Below are positions 49,396-59,622 of a stretch of DNA of 64,000 nucleotides, piece by piece. Within the stretch, counting starts at the first letter, position 1. Each line of letters opens with the position of its first letter. Origin of the DNA: Urechis unicinctus (taxonomy: Eukaryota; Annelida; Polychaeta; Xenopneusta; Urechidae); NCBI GenBank assembly GCA_034190875.2, contig CM067356.1, forward strand, positions 28,293,842 through 28,357,841. The letters are read 5' to 3'. A model generated the notes under the pieces. The model had not been told where the DNA came from, ran no database searches, and saw nothing but the letters and a program-made list of their open reading frames with translations. The translations under genes were made by a program, and so were the position numbers.

Positions 49396-49679
49396 AAACT
49401 CTTCATACACAATACAGCTTATCTTGTATGTTCGTAATGTGTGATTTCAATCGGTACTTATGACCCAGAAAGACTTCTTAGATCATCGTGTCGGGAATAT
49501 ATCCAAGACCTCTTTTATATCATTTCCTCTTGACGTTTGTCCGATACATGCGCTTAAACTGTGGATGCTGAGGTAAGGAGGTCCCAGAACACGAACCAAA
49601 GAGAAAGCAGCTTTAGCTCTTGTCATAAAGTTGTTACACCGAATTTTGCTTGAATGCACATAAGAGCTGTGACAAGCAT
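49396..49679. other. Noncoding DNA, no gene recognised
   Basis: No feature seen. Confidence 0.4.
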
Positions 49680-49910
49680 CGATTGATGTACTGGTAAAGC
49701 TGGTGGAAGTGCATTGTGTTAACGCATATGAACGTATGACCTATTGGTCTTTGACGTCAGTTTTCACAACGATGTTTATGAACACTATAAGTGATATATT
49801 ACGACTTCTGTCAGCAACAGCTGGCGTACTTTAAGCGCTTGAATAGTCACAAGCTACTCTGTCACTTATTATTCAGCGTTAATAGACGTTTTATGGACCA
49901 ATCAATGTAT
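49680..49910 (+). repeat. Diverged duplication, copy 2
   Basis: Sister of 23,330-23,570. The short frame at 49,791-50,000 lies in it, is not open in the other copy and is therefore not called. Confidence 0.6.
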
Positions 49911-51764
49911 GTTCTCAGTATATTTCATATACGCCCGATCAAAACATCAAATGGGTTGATAGTCAGCGATTCATCGGCGAGAAGTGACATGGGTATATGA
50001 CCCTAACATCGCAGTCGAATAACCTCGGACAGTACACATCTCCTGTATACTTACTGCGATGCACTGTCGGCAACCATTCAAGTGTAATATCAATCGATTC
50101 TTCACGATCACATTTCATAGACACTTAAACGGCTTTGCTATTCGTATTCCACGGTCCAGGAAACTTTACAATACTACAATTGAACAATCACAGCACTTCT
50201 AGGATCCCCGCATTCAACGTCCCTTTTTGATTCACCCGGCATATGTATATTTAACAGCGACACCTACATCGATAAGAGAACCCAATACGTGAGTGTGGTT
50301 TTAAAATAAACCAATGTATTAACGCTAATCGTCAGCTGTTATCTGGATCTTGTGGGATCTGTAAAACACTCGTTGTTCAATGAGCCATTGCATTAAGAGT
50401 GATTCAGGCATACATGAATATAGGCTATGCTCGAGATGGTGGGTTCACTTTCAGGTATAATATAACAAACGCATACTGTTTTATGCAATACATTTTCACT
50501 TCACTCTCTAAGGCAATGGCCACAGTCTATTAGTTGCCATTAAATGTTATCAATCTTGCTGGAGGCAGGAGCTAATATGCTCCTGTAAGTAATTGGCAGT
50601 GCTTTTGTTCCATACATACCATTTCTAGCAACTTGATATATTTAATTGTCTTCTAAGTACAAATAGGCTCAATTGTATGTACAGCTGTACAAGACGTAAT
50701 AAACCGTGATCATGTGTGCAGATCTGCTAGTTGTAAGTGGTTTCTCTCTAACCAGCTTATGTAAATGGTGCAGGTTTTGAGAATGCGGATGTAGATTAAC
50801 TAGACGCGTCCCTCAATGCAATCATCATTTTTCGGTATAGTAAATAAATGAATGCAAACATACACACGCTATTGTATCGATGTGTACTTGGTGTTTGTCG
50901 TTCAATTCCTCTGGGATGTAAGAGCTGTCCCGTTTATTCTTGTGGAAATACCGATATTTGATATTCGTGCAGTAAGTCGAACACAATCGCATAAGAATAT
51001 TATACATGGCCTGTAAACATTCTATAAGCGTTCATACTTGTTATACAATTATTTATCTAAAATATCTTGAAATTTAAGTTATATTTCAAATAACCTGTAA
51101 TGCAACAGAGACGTTACCTTGATAAGTTCAATCTATCAAATACATGGTGATAAGCAATCTTATCTCGTTGCGTATCGATTAACTCATTAACACTATTTGT
51201 TCTTGTGGTGACACAAGCATGGGTCATTGTGCACTTTTTTCGAATAGTGAAATGGAAATGGCTGTAATATTTGTGCCGTTTTACACACTTAAGAGGGGCT
51301 ATATCCAGCTGTCATCATGCAAGCTCCCGGGCGTTCGCAATTACACGCGCCACTATTTCGCAATATATAAATTTGTCGAGCATAGGATATAAAATATAAC
51401 AATGAAGTAATTGATCATTGGGCTGCAAAGTGCAGAATTCAATGTCCTCATCGACAGGCTACTCAGTGATTACTGAATCAGCCCCCGGTTATGTTGCACA
51501 GAGATGGAAATGATAAAAGGGGGGGCTTTCTGCCAAATTTATTGACTATGAAGTTAACATTGTGGGTTTTGGGTAGATATAAAACATCTGCACCACAATA
51601 GATCGACCAAGTCGTAATCTTAACAGATGGATTTACTTTAGCAGGGATAACCTTACAACGCACCCAATTTCCCGAGGGTGTAGTCATGTGCCAATGGATG
51701 CTTGTTTAACGCTATAAAGAATCACCTGATCACTTGGATTAGGAGACATGTACCAAAGCAAACC
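49911..51764. other. Noncoding DNA, no gene recognised
   Basis: No supported gene. Similarity to the 23.6-24 kb region may continue weakly, but I could not follow it. Confidence 0.4.
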
Positions 51765-51960
51765 TACCAGCACTCGTCATTCATGACCACTGCTGGACAG
51801 AGTCCGAGCATATTGTAAACGCATGAACTGTCTCGGCATTATTAGTATTCCTTGCTCCTATCCGTGTTATGTGCAATGATGTCACCACTGGGAACAACTT
51901 ACATGTCATTCTATAATAGAAGGGTCGATCCCTCAACATCGCTGGTCCATCTTGAAACAT
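51765..51960 (+). repeat. Diverged repeat, copy 2 (pair with 35,935)
   Basis: Second member of the pair described at 35,935-36,115, same orientation. Confidence 0.55.
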
Positions 51961-52085
51961 TGTAGCGTGCATCATGTTTCTCTATCGCCGCAGTCCATGC
52001 TAGTATGTTGTGATGCATAACTCTCAATGATGCTTTAGATAACATTTGTACCATAGCGCAGAGAAATCACGGCTCAAGTGTATAA

Positions 52086-52508
52086 AGTGCGATTCATTAT
52101 TCGGTGTATCACATAGTGCGATGTATAAATCATCATACCATATAGTGCGATTCATTAGCCGTCATACCATATAGTGCGATTTATATCAAGTATAACACAT
52201 ATAGTGATTTATAAAACCATCATACTATAAAGTGCAATTTATAAACCGTCATACAATTTAGTGCAATCCCTTAACCATCACGCTACATAGGGCGATTAAT
52301 TATTAATTATACCATATAGTGCGATTTCTTATCCATTATACCATATTGTGCAATATGTAAGTCATCATACATATAGTGCGATTTATTATCCATTATACCA
52401 TATGTATTCAGTGCGATTTGTTATCCATTATACCATATTGTGCAATATATGGCCAAAAGTGGCATCAAAGTCAAATACCTTTATATAGTGCGATGTATTA
52501 ACTGTCAT
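52086..52508 (+). repeat. 29-bp minisatellite, about 13 units
   Basis: Tandem array of a 29-base unit beginning AGTGCGAT and ending ATACCATAT; the first three units are exactly 29 bases. Later units vary (28-35 bases), and one carries an extra ~20-base insert (GGCCAAAAGTGGCATCAAAG). The last partial unit runs straight into duplicated block I copy B. Units directly abut, with no unique spacers. Confidence 0.9.
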
Positions 52509-54036
52509 ATGCCGTGGTCGAATCTGCAAGGGAGTGATTATGTATTGGGCTGATGCGTTGGGCTACGTGTAGAAATCATCAGCAACGAAGAGAGGACCGT
52601 CTCAGGCGCAAGATTCATCCAGAAGTGAATGTGCTAGAGTAGAGCGTGGTATAGGTTTTGATGTTGTTGCAGGCGGTTTCAACTTGTTTTTTTGTAATCT
52701 AAGACGGCAATCAACTGTAAGTGGTGTACTTCTTCACGATTATTTACGAAATTCGATTGACATTTAATTACTGTACTCTTCATAGTTTTGCACGTCCCTG
52801 ATTGTCAAACTAATATAGCTTGTCATGTTAAAACCGAAACAAGCCACGAGAGTGACTCAACCTCCGTATTAACGTTGGAAAGTGACCAGGGCTGCTAATG
52901 TACACCGGGAAGAGTGCAATAATTATTACTGGACGGAACAAATATGAAATGGAAGTCCAGGTAACACTGCAATGTCGATCTGCATTTGTTTTACACGAGG
53001 TGTTAGAGCTGTAAGAATTCATATTTCGATGGTTGCGCTGGTTTTGCTCTAGATGTGACAACCATAGTGCGGCTACAAACATCCATATGGTTTTTCCAAG
53101 TTCGCATCTTCAAAAAACATGCGTCTACCGCTATATGCAAAGTTTCGCATCATGTATCCATCTGCCAACGTTTTGCCTTTGTATTATTGCATTATTTGTC
53201 CAAGGCGGTTTGTATTAAGTACGAAGATTTTCCCCTCTTGCATTTTAAACATCGATTTACTGTGCCGAGCCGGAGTGATGGCCGCTTTTATTGCTTACCT
53301 TCTGATTAGGACATCGATGAATTAATGGGTCGACTGTTCTCTGCAGATTTATTTGTTCATATTGACGTACTTGTAATACAATTTCAACTGCGTCACAAAG
53401 ACCACAACAACAGCAATCCTCTGTAATTAGCTTCCTTTTATTACGCGTGTAAGCCTAGCTGTGCTCCGCTAGGTGTTATACCTTTTAAATCTCTTCCTTC
53501 CATTATTAACTTTGCCCTGTTCAAAGGATAATAGCCTCTAATCAGCTGTCATTCCAACTTGTTACATTTTCTTGGTGATGAATGTCGCTTCATACAATGT
53601 AGTCATCTGGCCACAAAAGCTCTGTCAGCATTCTTAAATGGTATGGTATAAGAAATAGGCATAACAAAATAAATCATTGGGGTTCTACGACACTTTTAAC
53701 AATGAAATAATAAAGCAATGGTATTTTGATAAGGACGACATTTTGACGGTTATGTCTAATGCACCATTGCTAAGTTGGCACAAATCCAAAGCTGACATTA
53801 CATGATGAATCTCGGTCTCACAGATGCCAGTCCAATAAGGTGTTATTGAGCCAAGGGGTCTTGGTGTCAGCGATCGGCTTGGATTGCGCATAGCTACATT
53901 CAGTGGTGGCAAATCAGTGCAAAATAGGGTGGATATACTGCGTCGTCCACATTTTATTGACTGTTGGTCTGCGTTTACGTTGTTGAGAATTTAATCGGCG
54001 GAGTACCAGTTCACTTGAGGAGTAGCATTTTCTGAG
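52509..54036 (+). repeat. Duplicated block I, copy B (left part)
   Basis: Sister of 40,395-41,607 in the same orientation, with an extra ~270 bases around 52,970-53,240. Homology stops at AGTAGCATTTTCTGAG, where the virus-like insert begins, and picks up again at 59,631. Confidence 0.85.
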
Positions 54037-54072
54037 GTGAAACCAACCCCGGGACCATGACCACTTCCAAGG

Positions 54073-54342
54073 TCATTCTCTCCCATGGCGGCCTCTAAAC
54101 GCCAGTTCGGATAACATGTCTTTCTTCTTGGCTAGGGCCTTTGTTGCCAAACAGTCATCAATAATGTAGAGGATAGACTCGCCCTTGAAGCAGTGGTTGA
54201 AAGCCCTCAAGTGGTCATGGAGCCGCTCCCCTGGGTCAAGCACTGGAAATGTAAATTTAGTTTTCGGTTTCATCAAAACCTTGTAAGTAAACTGCGCTAA
54301 CGAACCTGCCATCTTTAATGTTGAGCCATGCATCCATAACAT
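54073..54342 (-). pseudogene. Packaging ATPase remnant of the second element
   Basis: Only part of an A32/FtsK-like ATPase is left. The Walker B strand reads ILYIIDDC, followed by the lineage-typical ALAKKKDMLSELAFRGRHG arm. This differs from the ATPase at 14,573-15,130, supporting a separate lineage. It is incomplete and not functional. Confidence 0.6.
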
Positions 54343-54515
54343 GCCTTTTTTTGTGATCTGAATGGTGATACCCTCAGACGCATTCTACACGGCCCTGCCA
54401 CTACCGTGCAGCTGGCTGTCATCACTCGTCCTTAAGTCGTGCCACAGTGTATATTTACTGATTAGGTACTCTCCTAATGAAACGTCTGACACTGCCAAGT
54501 CTTTTACTACTATTG

Positions 54516-55478
54516 CTACACTGGGGTCTCGCTTAGTCGTTGCTGCAAGGCTTTCTTCACCTCGTCCCACTGCTGGTAGCCACGCATGCCCTGGGCATAG
54601 AGCTGATTGGGGATGCCCTCAATGGTCACCTCGACTTTCGTAATCTTTGAGTTGTACAACGACTCTGTTTTCCTGGTGAATGAGGCGCCCTGGGGGTCTT
54701 CAAAGAGCAGTAGGATACCCTTCATGCTGCGAGCCGGCACGTTCAGGTTGATGTTCCACAGTGTATCTCTTTTATTGTATACAAGCTTCTTGTGACAAAG
54801 CACATGGTCATACAGAATCGAGAGCCGACCTGTGTACTGAATGCGTATCATACGGACCAACTCTGGTTGGGTAACCATGTCATACTCCAGCGAGATGCCA
54901 TCAATTTTGTAGCTGGCGTCGGTGGCTCCTGTTGTGGGTATTACGCGGTTGTAGTAGTTGAACATGAGCTTGTATTTCAGTCTGTCACTAAGCGTTCTGG
55001 TAGAATGGCATGTGACTCTCGAGGTGTTTAAAGTCCTCTTCCTCGAACTCAACGTTGTCTCCTGCCTCACTCGTATCTTAGTTGTGTTTCTGTCATCTGA
55101 TGTGTCAATGCCAGGTACTGGAGGCCCTGTCTCTCCTGTGTGGTCCGCCACAAGTCGTGGTAACGCTGTCATCAATAGACATGACCTCATTGCCAGAAAT
55201 TTTGATTGTCATATTCTTAACCACAGCGCGACCCAGGTTTTTCACAACTCTGCTGTTAACATCAGTCGAAGTCAGCGTGATTGCAAAGGCCAGCCGTGCT
55301 GTCCCTGGGACAATGACATCTTCTGCGCCTAGATTGGAGAAGCGAACCAGCATTGTTGATTCTGGTCAATAGTGCTTGCATTGTTTGTAATAAACACAGA
55401 CTCTCGCATACCCTTTACCCCAAGGGGTTTGCGTATCCGGCGGTGTTGGTTTAGTTTGCGTCTGTAAGTACTCGACAT
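54516..55478 (-). pseudogene. Major capsid protein of the second element, fossil
   Basis: The start is at MSSTYRRKLNQHRRIRKPLG (55,478). Recognisable blocks follow: EDVIVPGTARLAFAITLTST, NLGRAVVKNMTIKISGN and EVMSIDD in the N-terminal half, and LKYKLMFNYYNRVIPTTGA, RMIRIQYTGRLSILYDHVL and NLNVPARSMKGILLLFEDP in the C-terminal half. From recall this is the major capsid protein of a Polinton-like lineage common in cnidarians. A double jelly-roll fold is expected but not proven. It is broken, with about two or three breaks. It faces away from the + strand genes, with about 40 bases between starts. Confidence 0.65.
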
Positions 55479-55518
55479 GTTGAATTTTTAATTGCACTTA
55501 TATCTTAAGCATAGCAAC

Positions 55519-55749
55519 ATGGAGTTTGATACCCCAACATATAAACACGTTGTGGAGGAGGATTTGCAGGACGCTGGAAGAGAGGTTGAGGTATTCCCTG
55601 TGGTCCCTATCGCCAATACTGGCTGTAAGCGTGTTACCAGCAGAACTATGCATGAGTTGAAGGTTCAGCTACTAGACAATAAGGGACGTATATTGAGCAA
55701 CCACAATTTACCTGTTATTGTTGTTCTCGAATTTACAAGATGTCAATAA
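55519..55749 (+). CDS. Small conserved protein of the second element
   Basis: A 76-residue open frame from MEFDTPTYKHVVEEDLQD to the NLPVIVVLEFTRCQ end. The ATG at 55,519 lies in AGCAACATGG, a good animal start context; nine codons upstream are ignored. It has no enzymatic motif. It is acidic at the start and beta-like towards the end, so it may be a minor virion protein. It is divergent from the capsid gene with a 40-base gap that must hold both start regions. The last ~20 residues are echoed at 56,180-56,257. The frame looks whole. Confidence 0.55.
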   Translation: MEFDTPTYKHVVEEDLQDAGREVEVFPVVPIANTGCKRVTSRTMHELKVQLLDNKGRILSNHNLPVIVVLEFTRCQ

Positions 55750-55909
55750 CAGCGTGTATTTATGCACCTAAACAAAAAACAGACTTAAATGAACCTACAG
55801 GAAAGCCAATAATTACGCTCTAGGCCTAAGTAAAGAAGGGCCACTTTTTAAATGAAACAGGAACCCCCAGGGATGATATGTGGTAAATTGGTGGCAGACT
55901 TGATAATAA

Positions 55910-56095
55910 TTGTGGTTATCCCATGGTAGGGTATCACGTATAGGGGTGACTGGGCCCACCGAAGTGGGTGTGAGGGTCGGACTCATGATCAATGGGGCGC
56001 TTGTGGAAAATCGCATCCTAGACAAGCCCCCGGCTTCAAACTATAATTCCAAGACATACGACCCACCCATAGAGTTAACTGAAGGTACGATTTAA
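55910..56095 (+). CDS. Unassigned short frame between structural genes
   Basis: 61 residues containing VTGPTEVGVRVGLMINGALV and DPPIELTEGT. It reads like protein but has no family I recognise, and may be decayed structural-gene sequence. Low confidence. Confidence 0.25.
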   Translation: MWLSHGRVSRIGVTGPTEVGVRVGLMINGALVENRILDKPPASNYNSKTYDPPIELTEGTI

Positions 56096-56179
56096 AACTT
56101 GTGGGGGATTGTATATTCCAATCTGCAATTTGGTGTTGTATCACTTTATATTAAACTTGATTTATAACATTTCTCCGTA

Positions 56180-56257
56180 ATGGAACAAAAAGAACGTCTA
56201 TTAAACAACTGCGACTTACTTGTTATCATTGTTCTTGAATTTATAAGATGTCAATAA
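56180..56257 (+). pseudogene. Partial duplicate of the small conserved gene's tail
   Basis: Reads MEQKERLLNNCDLLVIIVLE and ends FIRCQ, echoing the end of the gene at 55,519-55,749 (RILSNHNLPVIVVLEFTRCQ). About 60 bases are involved, 500 bases apart in direct orientation, so the tail was duplicated locally. Confidence 0.6.
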
Positions 56258-56778
56258 AAACGAGTAGGACCTATAGCAAAAACAGGCGAGCACTGTTCAG
56301 GGCGCCGACCTCTCGGAATATGCCACAAAGACCTATGTATCTATTGGTGACTCACAAAATAATGAATAAAATTGGCGGTGTCATGACTGGAGACCTTGAA
56401 ATGAGAGATAATAAAATCGTTCAGTTAGGAGACCTGATTTCACCGAAGAATGCTGTTCATTAAAAGTATATTGATGATGAATATGGACAGCAAAACAAGT
56501 ACCTGAGACTATACGTAGCTGAAAAGATGAAACCACCCATTACTATATGGGCAGAAGCAAGTGGCACCCTTCGGACAGGATATGAGTGGTTGTTTGGCCA
56601 TGGGGCCAGGGGTAGAGATTTAAGAGACTCAAACTGTGGATATACCATGTTATCCAATGGTACGATCATTCGTATGGGGTTGTCTTCTGATGTGAGTGCT
56701 GATACTGGTCCTATAGCAGTCGTTCCTGATATTTATGGAACAAACCAAGTGGTAGGAATAAATAAGCCTGCTGATTAA
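56248..56778 (+). pseudogene. Fibre-like structural protein, fossil
   Basis: Begins MSIKTSRTYSKNRRALFRAP. It carries the motif GGVMTGDLEMRDNKIVQLGD, resembling repeats of viral tail or fibre proteins, followed by ITIWAEASGTL, YEWLFGHGARG and GTIIRMGLSSD, which I recall from the C-terminal head domain of a protein of this lineage. A role in receptor attachment is likely by analogy. It is broken, with one or two breaks. Confidence 0.5.
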
Positions 56779-56900
56779 CGGGCTGTTGTAATATCTTTAG
56801 ACCAGCTTTTACAGCTAGAACAAGGCAACGTTATTAACCACTCAAAACAAAGAGGCAACTTGGTCTGTAGCTTCACATCTACTTGAACTAGACCTGTAGA

Positions 56901-56909
56901 CATATAAAG
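56901..56909 (+). promoter_or_regulatory. TATA-like sequence before the 210-residue gene
   Basis: CATATAAAG ends 8 bases ahead of the ATG at 56,917. This is too close for a usual leader unless transcription starts inside the first codons, so it is weak evidence for a promoter. Confidence 0.2.
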
Positions 56910-56916
56910 CAGCAGT

Positions 56917-57549
56917 ATGAAACAACAACCAACCATTCCGACGGCACCGTTATATCCGCCACTGCCTGATGAGAATCCAGGGCACTCCTATCGGTTGAAT
57001 GTGATCAGCCTCAAGCAATACCTTGAGAAAGAGATTGAAAAATATTGTGCTATGTACAAGAAATATAGGCGTGCTGTGAACTCGGTGGATGCAGTAGAAA
57101 CTTTGTTAGTTACTGTTGGTATGTGTCTTGGTGCAAATGGTGTAGGTATAATGTCTACAATAGTTGCCATTCCTATTGCCACAGTCTTGGGTGTTACTGG
57201 AGCCGCTTGTGGGCTACATGGCATTGCTGGAAAATTTGTCAGTCGTGGACTGACCATCAAGGTGAAACAACATGATCAGATCCGTATTCTAGCGCAGAGC
57301 AAATTGAATACCTTTGCTGACATTGTATCGACAGCACTTGAAGATGGTAATATCTCGTATCATGAGTTTAAACTCGTTTTAGGTGAGGTCACAAAATATA
57401 CCCAAATGAAGGGCAAAATTAAGGCCAGATCTTCAAAAGTGCACAAGACTGTTTCAATTGATGAAAAAAACGTGCTGATCCAATGTGGAAAAGATAAGGC
57501 ATTGGAAGGTATCAGACAAATATTGGGTGATTCTTTACCATTGAGCTGA
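56917..57549 (+). CDS. Membrane-associated 210-residue protein of the second element
   Basis: A whole open frame of 210 residues with a Pro-rich start (PTAPLYPPLPDENPG), a basic helix (LKQYLEKEIEKYCAMYKKYR) and a long hydrophobic, Gly-rich middle at about 59-106 that could cross or bury in a membrane twice. A charged helical tail follows (HDQIRILAQSKLNTFADIVS, then EFKLVLGEVTKYTQM). I recall this architecture as an abundant hypothetical protein in cnidarian and other invertebrate genomes, always with capsid genes of this lineage. Function unknown; an entry or egress membrane protein is a guess. It is the best kept gene of the element. Confidence 0.6.
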   Translation: MKQQPTIPTAPLYPPLPDENPGHSYRLNVISLKQYLEKEIEKYCAMYKKYRRAVNSVDAVETLLVTVGMCLGANGVGIMSTIVAIPIATVLGVTGAACGLHGIAGKFVSRGLTIKVKQHDQIRILAQSKLNTFADIVSTALEDGNISYHEFKLVLGEVTKYTQMKGKIKARSSKVHKTVSIDEKNVLIQCGKDKALEGIRQILGDSLPLS

Positions 57550-58163
57550 CAGTAAATGATAATGACCCGCCTCATACATAGACGTTGTGTGAAAAAGTGC
57601 AAAAGCCTCCTGGTATGACAACTGCTCTCCAGTTTCAGCAGGACAACAGAGGACCCGGTATTTCCCCTGCGACCCCACCTCCACTGAAGATTGGCCTGTA
57701 TGTCATCTGGCTGCCCCTACCCCATGTGACTCATTCCTATCCCCTTCACTAAATAGGGGGAGAGGGTGCTATAACTATGAATAAGTACTGGAAGTAGGTG
57801 TAGATGTAGATGGTATAGAGGCCCGGGTAACCTCTTCACAATACACAAATACAGTGGCACTTGAAAACTCGAGCCCTGCAGTGTCATACCAAGAGACAAT
57901 CTTAATATGATAACTTGGTGCTATATAAGGACTAGAGTTTGAGCCTAGAACAAATATTGGTGTTCACAAAAACACTCTCATTGTTCACTCTTTAGAGCGT
58001 TAAATTGAGGATGACACTTGGATAGAGAATTCTTCTCCCAATACACGGTAAAAATGGGTTGTTTTAAGATCTTTTAGATTTCTGGTAATTACATAAGCAG
58101 CGACTAATTACCTTAAATATGTTGTGTACACCCCAAAACATAGTGGCCACAGGTGTGTACTCT
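57550..58163. other. Noncoding part of the second element
   Basis: No frame with a recognisable motif, and no repeats apart from those just downstream. It separates the membrane protein from the coiled-coil gene. Confidence 0.4.
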
Positions 58164-58246
58164 AATCATAACGGGCATATATGAACGCTATGAATCATAA
58201 CGTGCATATATGTATCACAGCCGTTAATCATAATGTGCACATATGC
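58164..58246 (+). repeat. Triplicated ~30-bp motif upstream of the coiled-coil gene
   Basis: AATCATAACGGGCATATATG at 58,164, AATCATAACGTGCATATATG at 58,193 and AATCATAATGTGCACATATG at 58,226: three near-copies spaced about 30 bases apart. They lie 40-120 bases before the next ATG and could be an upstream control region. Confidence 0.75.
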
Positions 58247-58268
58247 ATCAGCCTATTGAATTAATGAG

Positions 58269-58281
58269 GATATAATATATA
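58269..58281 (+). promoter_or_regulatory. TATA-like sequence before the coiled-coil gene
   Basis: GATATAATATATAG lies just ahead of the ATG at 58,285, downstream of the triplicated motif. Function inferred from position only. Confidence 0.25.
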
Positions 58282-58284
58282 GAA

Positions 58285-58527
58285 ATGACTATAGAAGAGC
58301 GTATTACTGAACTTGAGAGTGGTGTAAAGGAGTTGATGTTAGATATAGATTATATGAAAGACGAAAAAATAGACATGGAGTGCAAACTGAGTGATATGGA
58401 GACTAAATATGATGACCTTGTAGAACTCGTGAGAGATCTGGAGGTTAATAACAATGATCTAATGGAGCGATTGGAGCATCTAGAGGACCTTGTTAGCAGG
58501 CAGACATCTAGTTACCGGTCTATTTAA
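58285..58527 (+). CDS. Short coiled-coil protein
   Basis: An 80-residue open frame with heptad spacing of Leu, Ile and Met throughout (RITELESGVKELMLDIDYM, then LVELVRDLEVNNNDLMERLE) and strong net negative charge. It is almost certainly a coiled coil, perhaps trimeric or dimeric. It has no other domain. Its position after control-like repeats suggests a real gene of the element. Possible roles are fibre shaft, scaffold or an interaction module. The frame looks whole. Confidence 0.55.
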   Translation: MTIEERITELESGVKELMLDIDYMKDEKIDMECKLSDMETKYDDLVELVRDLEVNNNDLMERLEHLEDLVSRQTSSYRSI

Positions 58528-58530
58528 ACA

Positions 58531-59428
58531 GTGGCGAGCATGAGGTATAGCTTGGTAATGGAGCAAGGGATTAAGTTGATCTGTGCCAGTCATGGTAGGA
58601 TCAAACAAAAGACAACTCAGTGGGAGAATAAAAGAAATCACCACATTGGTGGAAGCGACTTCACCGCTGTCATCGGACATAACTACTTCAGCAGCTATAG
58701 TAAGAAGTTGGCTGAAAAAACTAGCAAGGAGGGTGGACGCCTTAGTGTCCCCTGCCTCTGGGGCCAAGTCTTTGAGGAGATTGCGATTATTGAGAAAAAA
58801 TATTCTCCATACGGCTTTTGTGTACTCCCAATTCAGACTGCTATCAAACTTGTCTGCCCACCCCCCACCACCCGACAGCTCACATGTCATAGGTGGTGAA
58901 GGAGAGGATGGTGTAGATAATGAAATTGCCCCGCTCGAAATAAAGTGCCCCAACACTCAGAGCTCTGGATGAATTATTCCTCAGATTCTGCTTGGGCTTC
59001 ACCGCAGCCCACCAGCAACCATCGGAGTGTGCCTATGAGGAACTTGAAAAGGCTGAGGTGTACAGCTTGGAGTGTTATAAGGAAGAGAAGAAGTACAAAA
59101 GGCAGTCGCTTGGGGGTACACAACCATTCCAAGCGCAGATAATGGGGACTACACCACAAACGGCAAGTTTAACAGCATCACCAACTACGATCTGGTTCAC
59201 CACGGCCCCTGGATGGGCAGGCCAAAATATATTCCAAAGTGGCCAGATGGGGCTTTCTTCTGCTAGAAACTCTGCACGATGAGAGTTACAACGATTCTTC
59301 CAGATCCAGCCTTTATTGAGAAAAACAATCACAACGTGACCCAGTTCATGGAAGACCTCACCAGGGTGAAAAATGGAACTTATCGCAGTGGCCCCGGAAG
59401 CTTCACACTCAAAGACCTATATGGGTAA
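58531..59428 (+). pseudogene. YqaJ/lambda-exonuclease-like nuclease, fossil
   Basis: The left part shows WENKRNHHIGGSDFTAVIG, SSYSKKLAEKT and WGQVFEE, the N-terminal signature of YqaJ-type (PD-(D/E)xK) recombination exonucleases. Further right, PLEIKCP is the catalytic E-x-K strand of that family. The last part (from 59,279) contains LPDPAFIEKNNHNVTQF and a GPGSFTLKDLYG end. Such nucleases are found in dsDNA viruses, where they help resolve or recombine replicating DNA. Broken, with about three breaks. Confidence 0.55.
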
Positions 59429-59454
59429 TCCCGGGCGGCCCCACCCTCAACCCC

Positions 59455-59538
59455 CATGAAACCAAAACCAAACCCGAACCCGAAACCGAAACAAAATTGC
59501 CCATTCGAACCGAAACTGAAACTGAAACTGAATCCAAA
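59455..59538 (+). repeat. Hexamer-like AAACCG/AAACTG repeat
   Basis: Degenerate tandem of CCAAAA, CCGAAA and CTGAAA units over about 85 bases, between the nuclease remnant and the terminal hairpins. A Phe/Gly-rich minus-strand frame through it is an artefact. Confidence 0.8.
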
Positions 59539-59552
59539 TTTGCCCGGGCGGT

Positions 59553-59622
59553 TGGTCCCCAGTTGGGGACCACAGTAGTATAGGTAAGGTGGTGCGCCAG
59601 CCCCGCCGTTACCTATACTACT
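59553..59622. repeat. Two adjacent hairpins at the right edge of the insert
   Basis: The first is TGGTCCCCA-GT-TGGGGACCA at 59,553-59,572, with perfect 9-bp arms. The second has perfect 14-bp arms, AGTAGTATAGGTAA (59,574-59,587) and TTACCTATACTACT (59,609-59,622), around a 21-base loop. Both end 9 bases before host homology resumes, so they may be part of the element's terminus. Confidence 0.85.

Noticed and set aside
52086-52508. Possible CRISPR-like array
   Set aside because: Units of 29 bases abut directly with no unique spacers, and the surrounding DNA is eukaryotic; it is a minisatellite.
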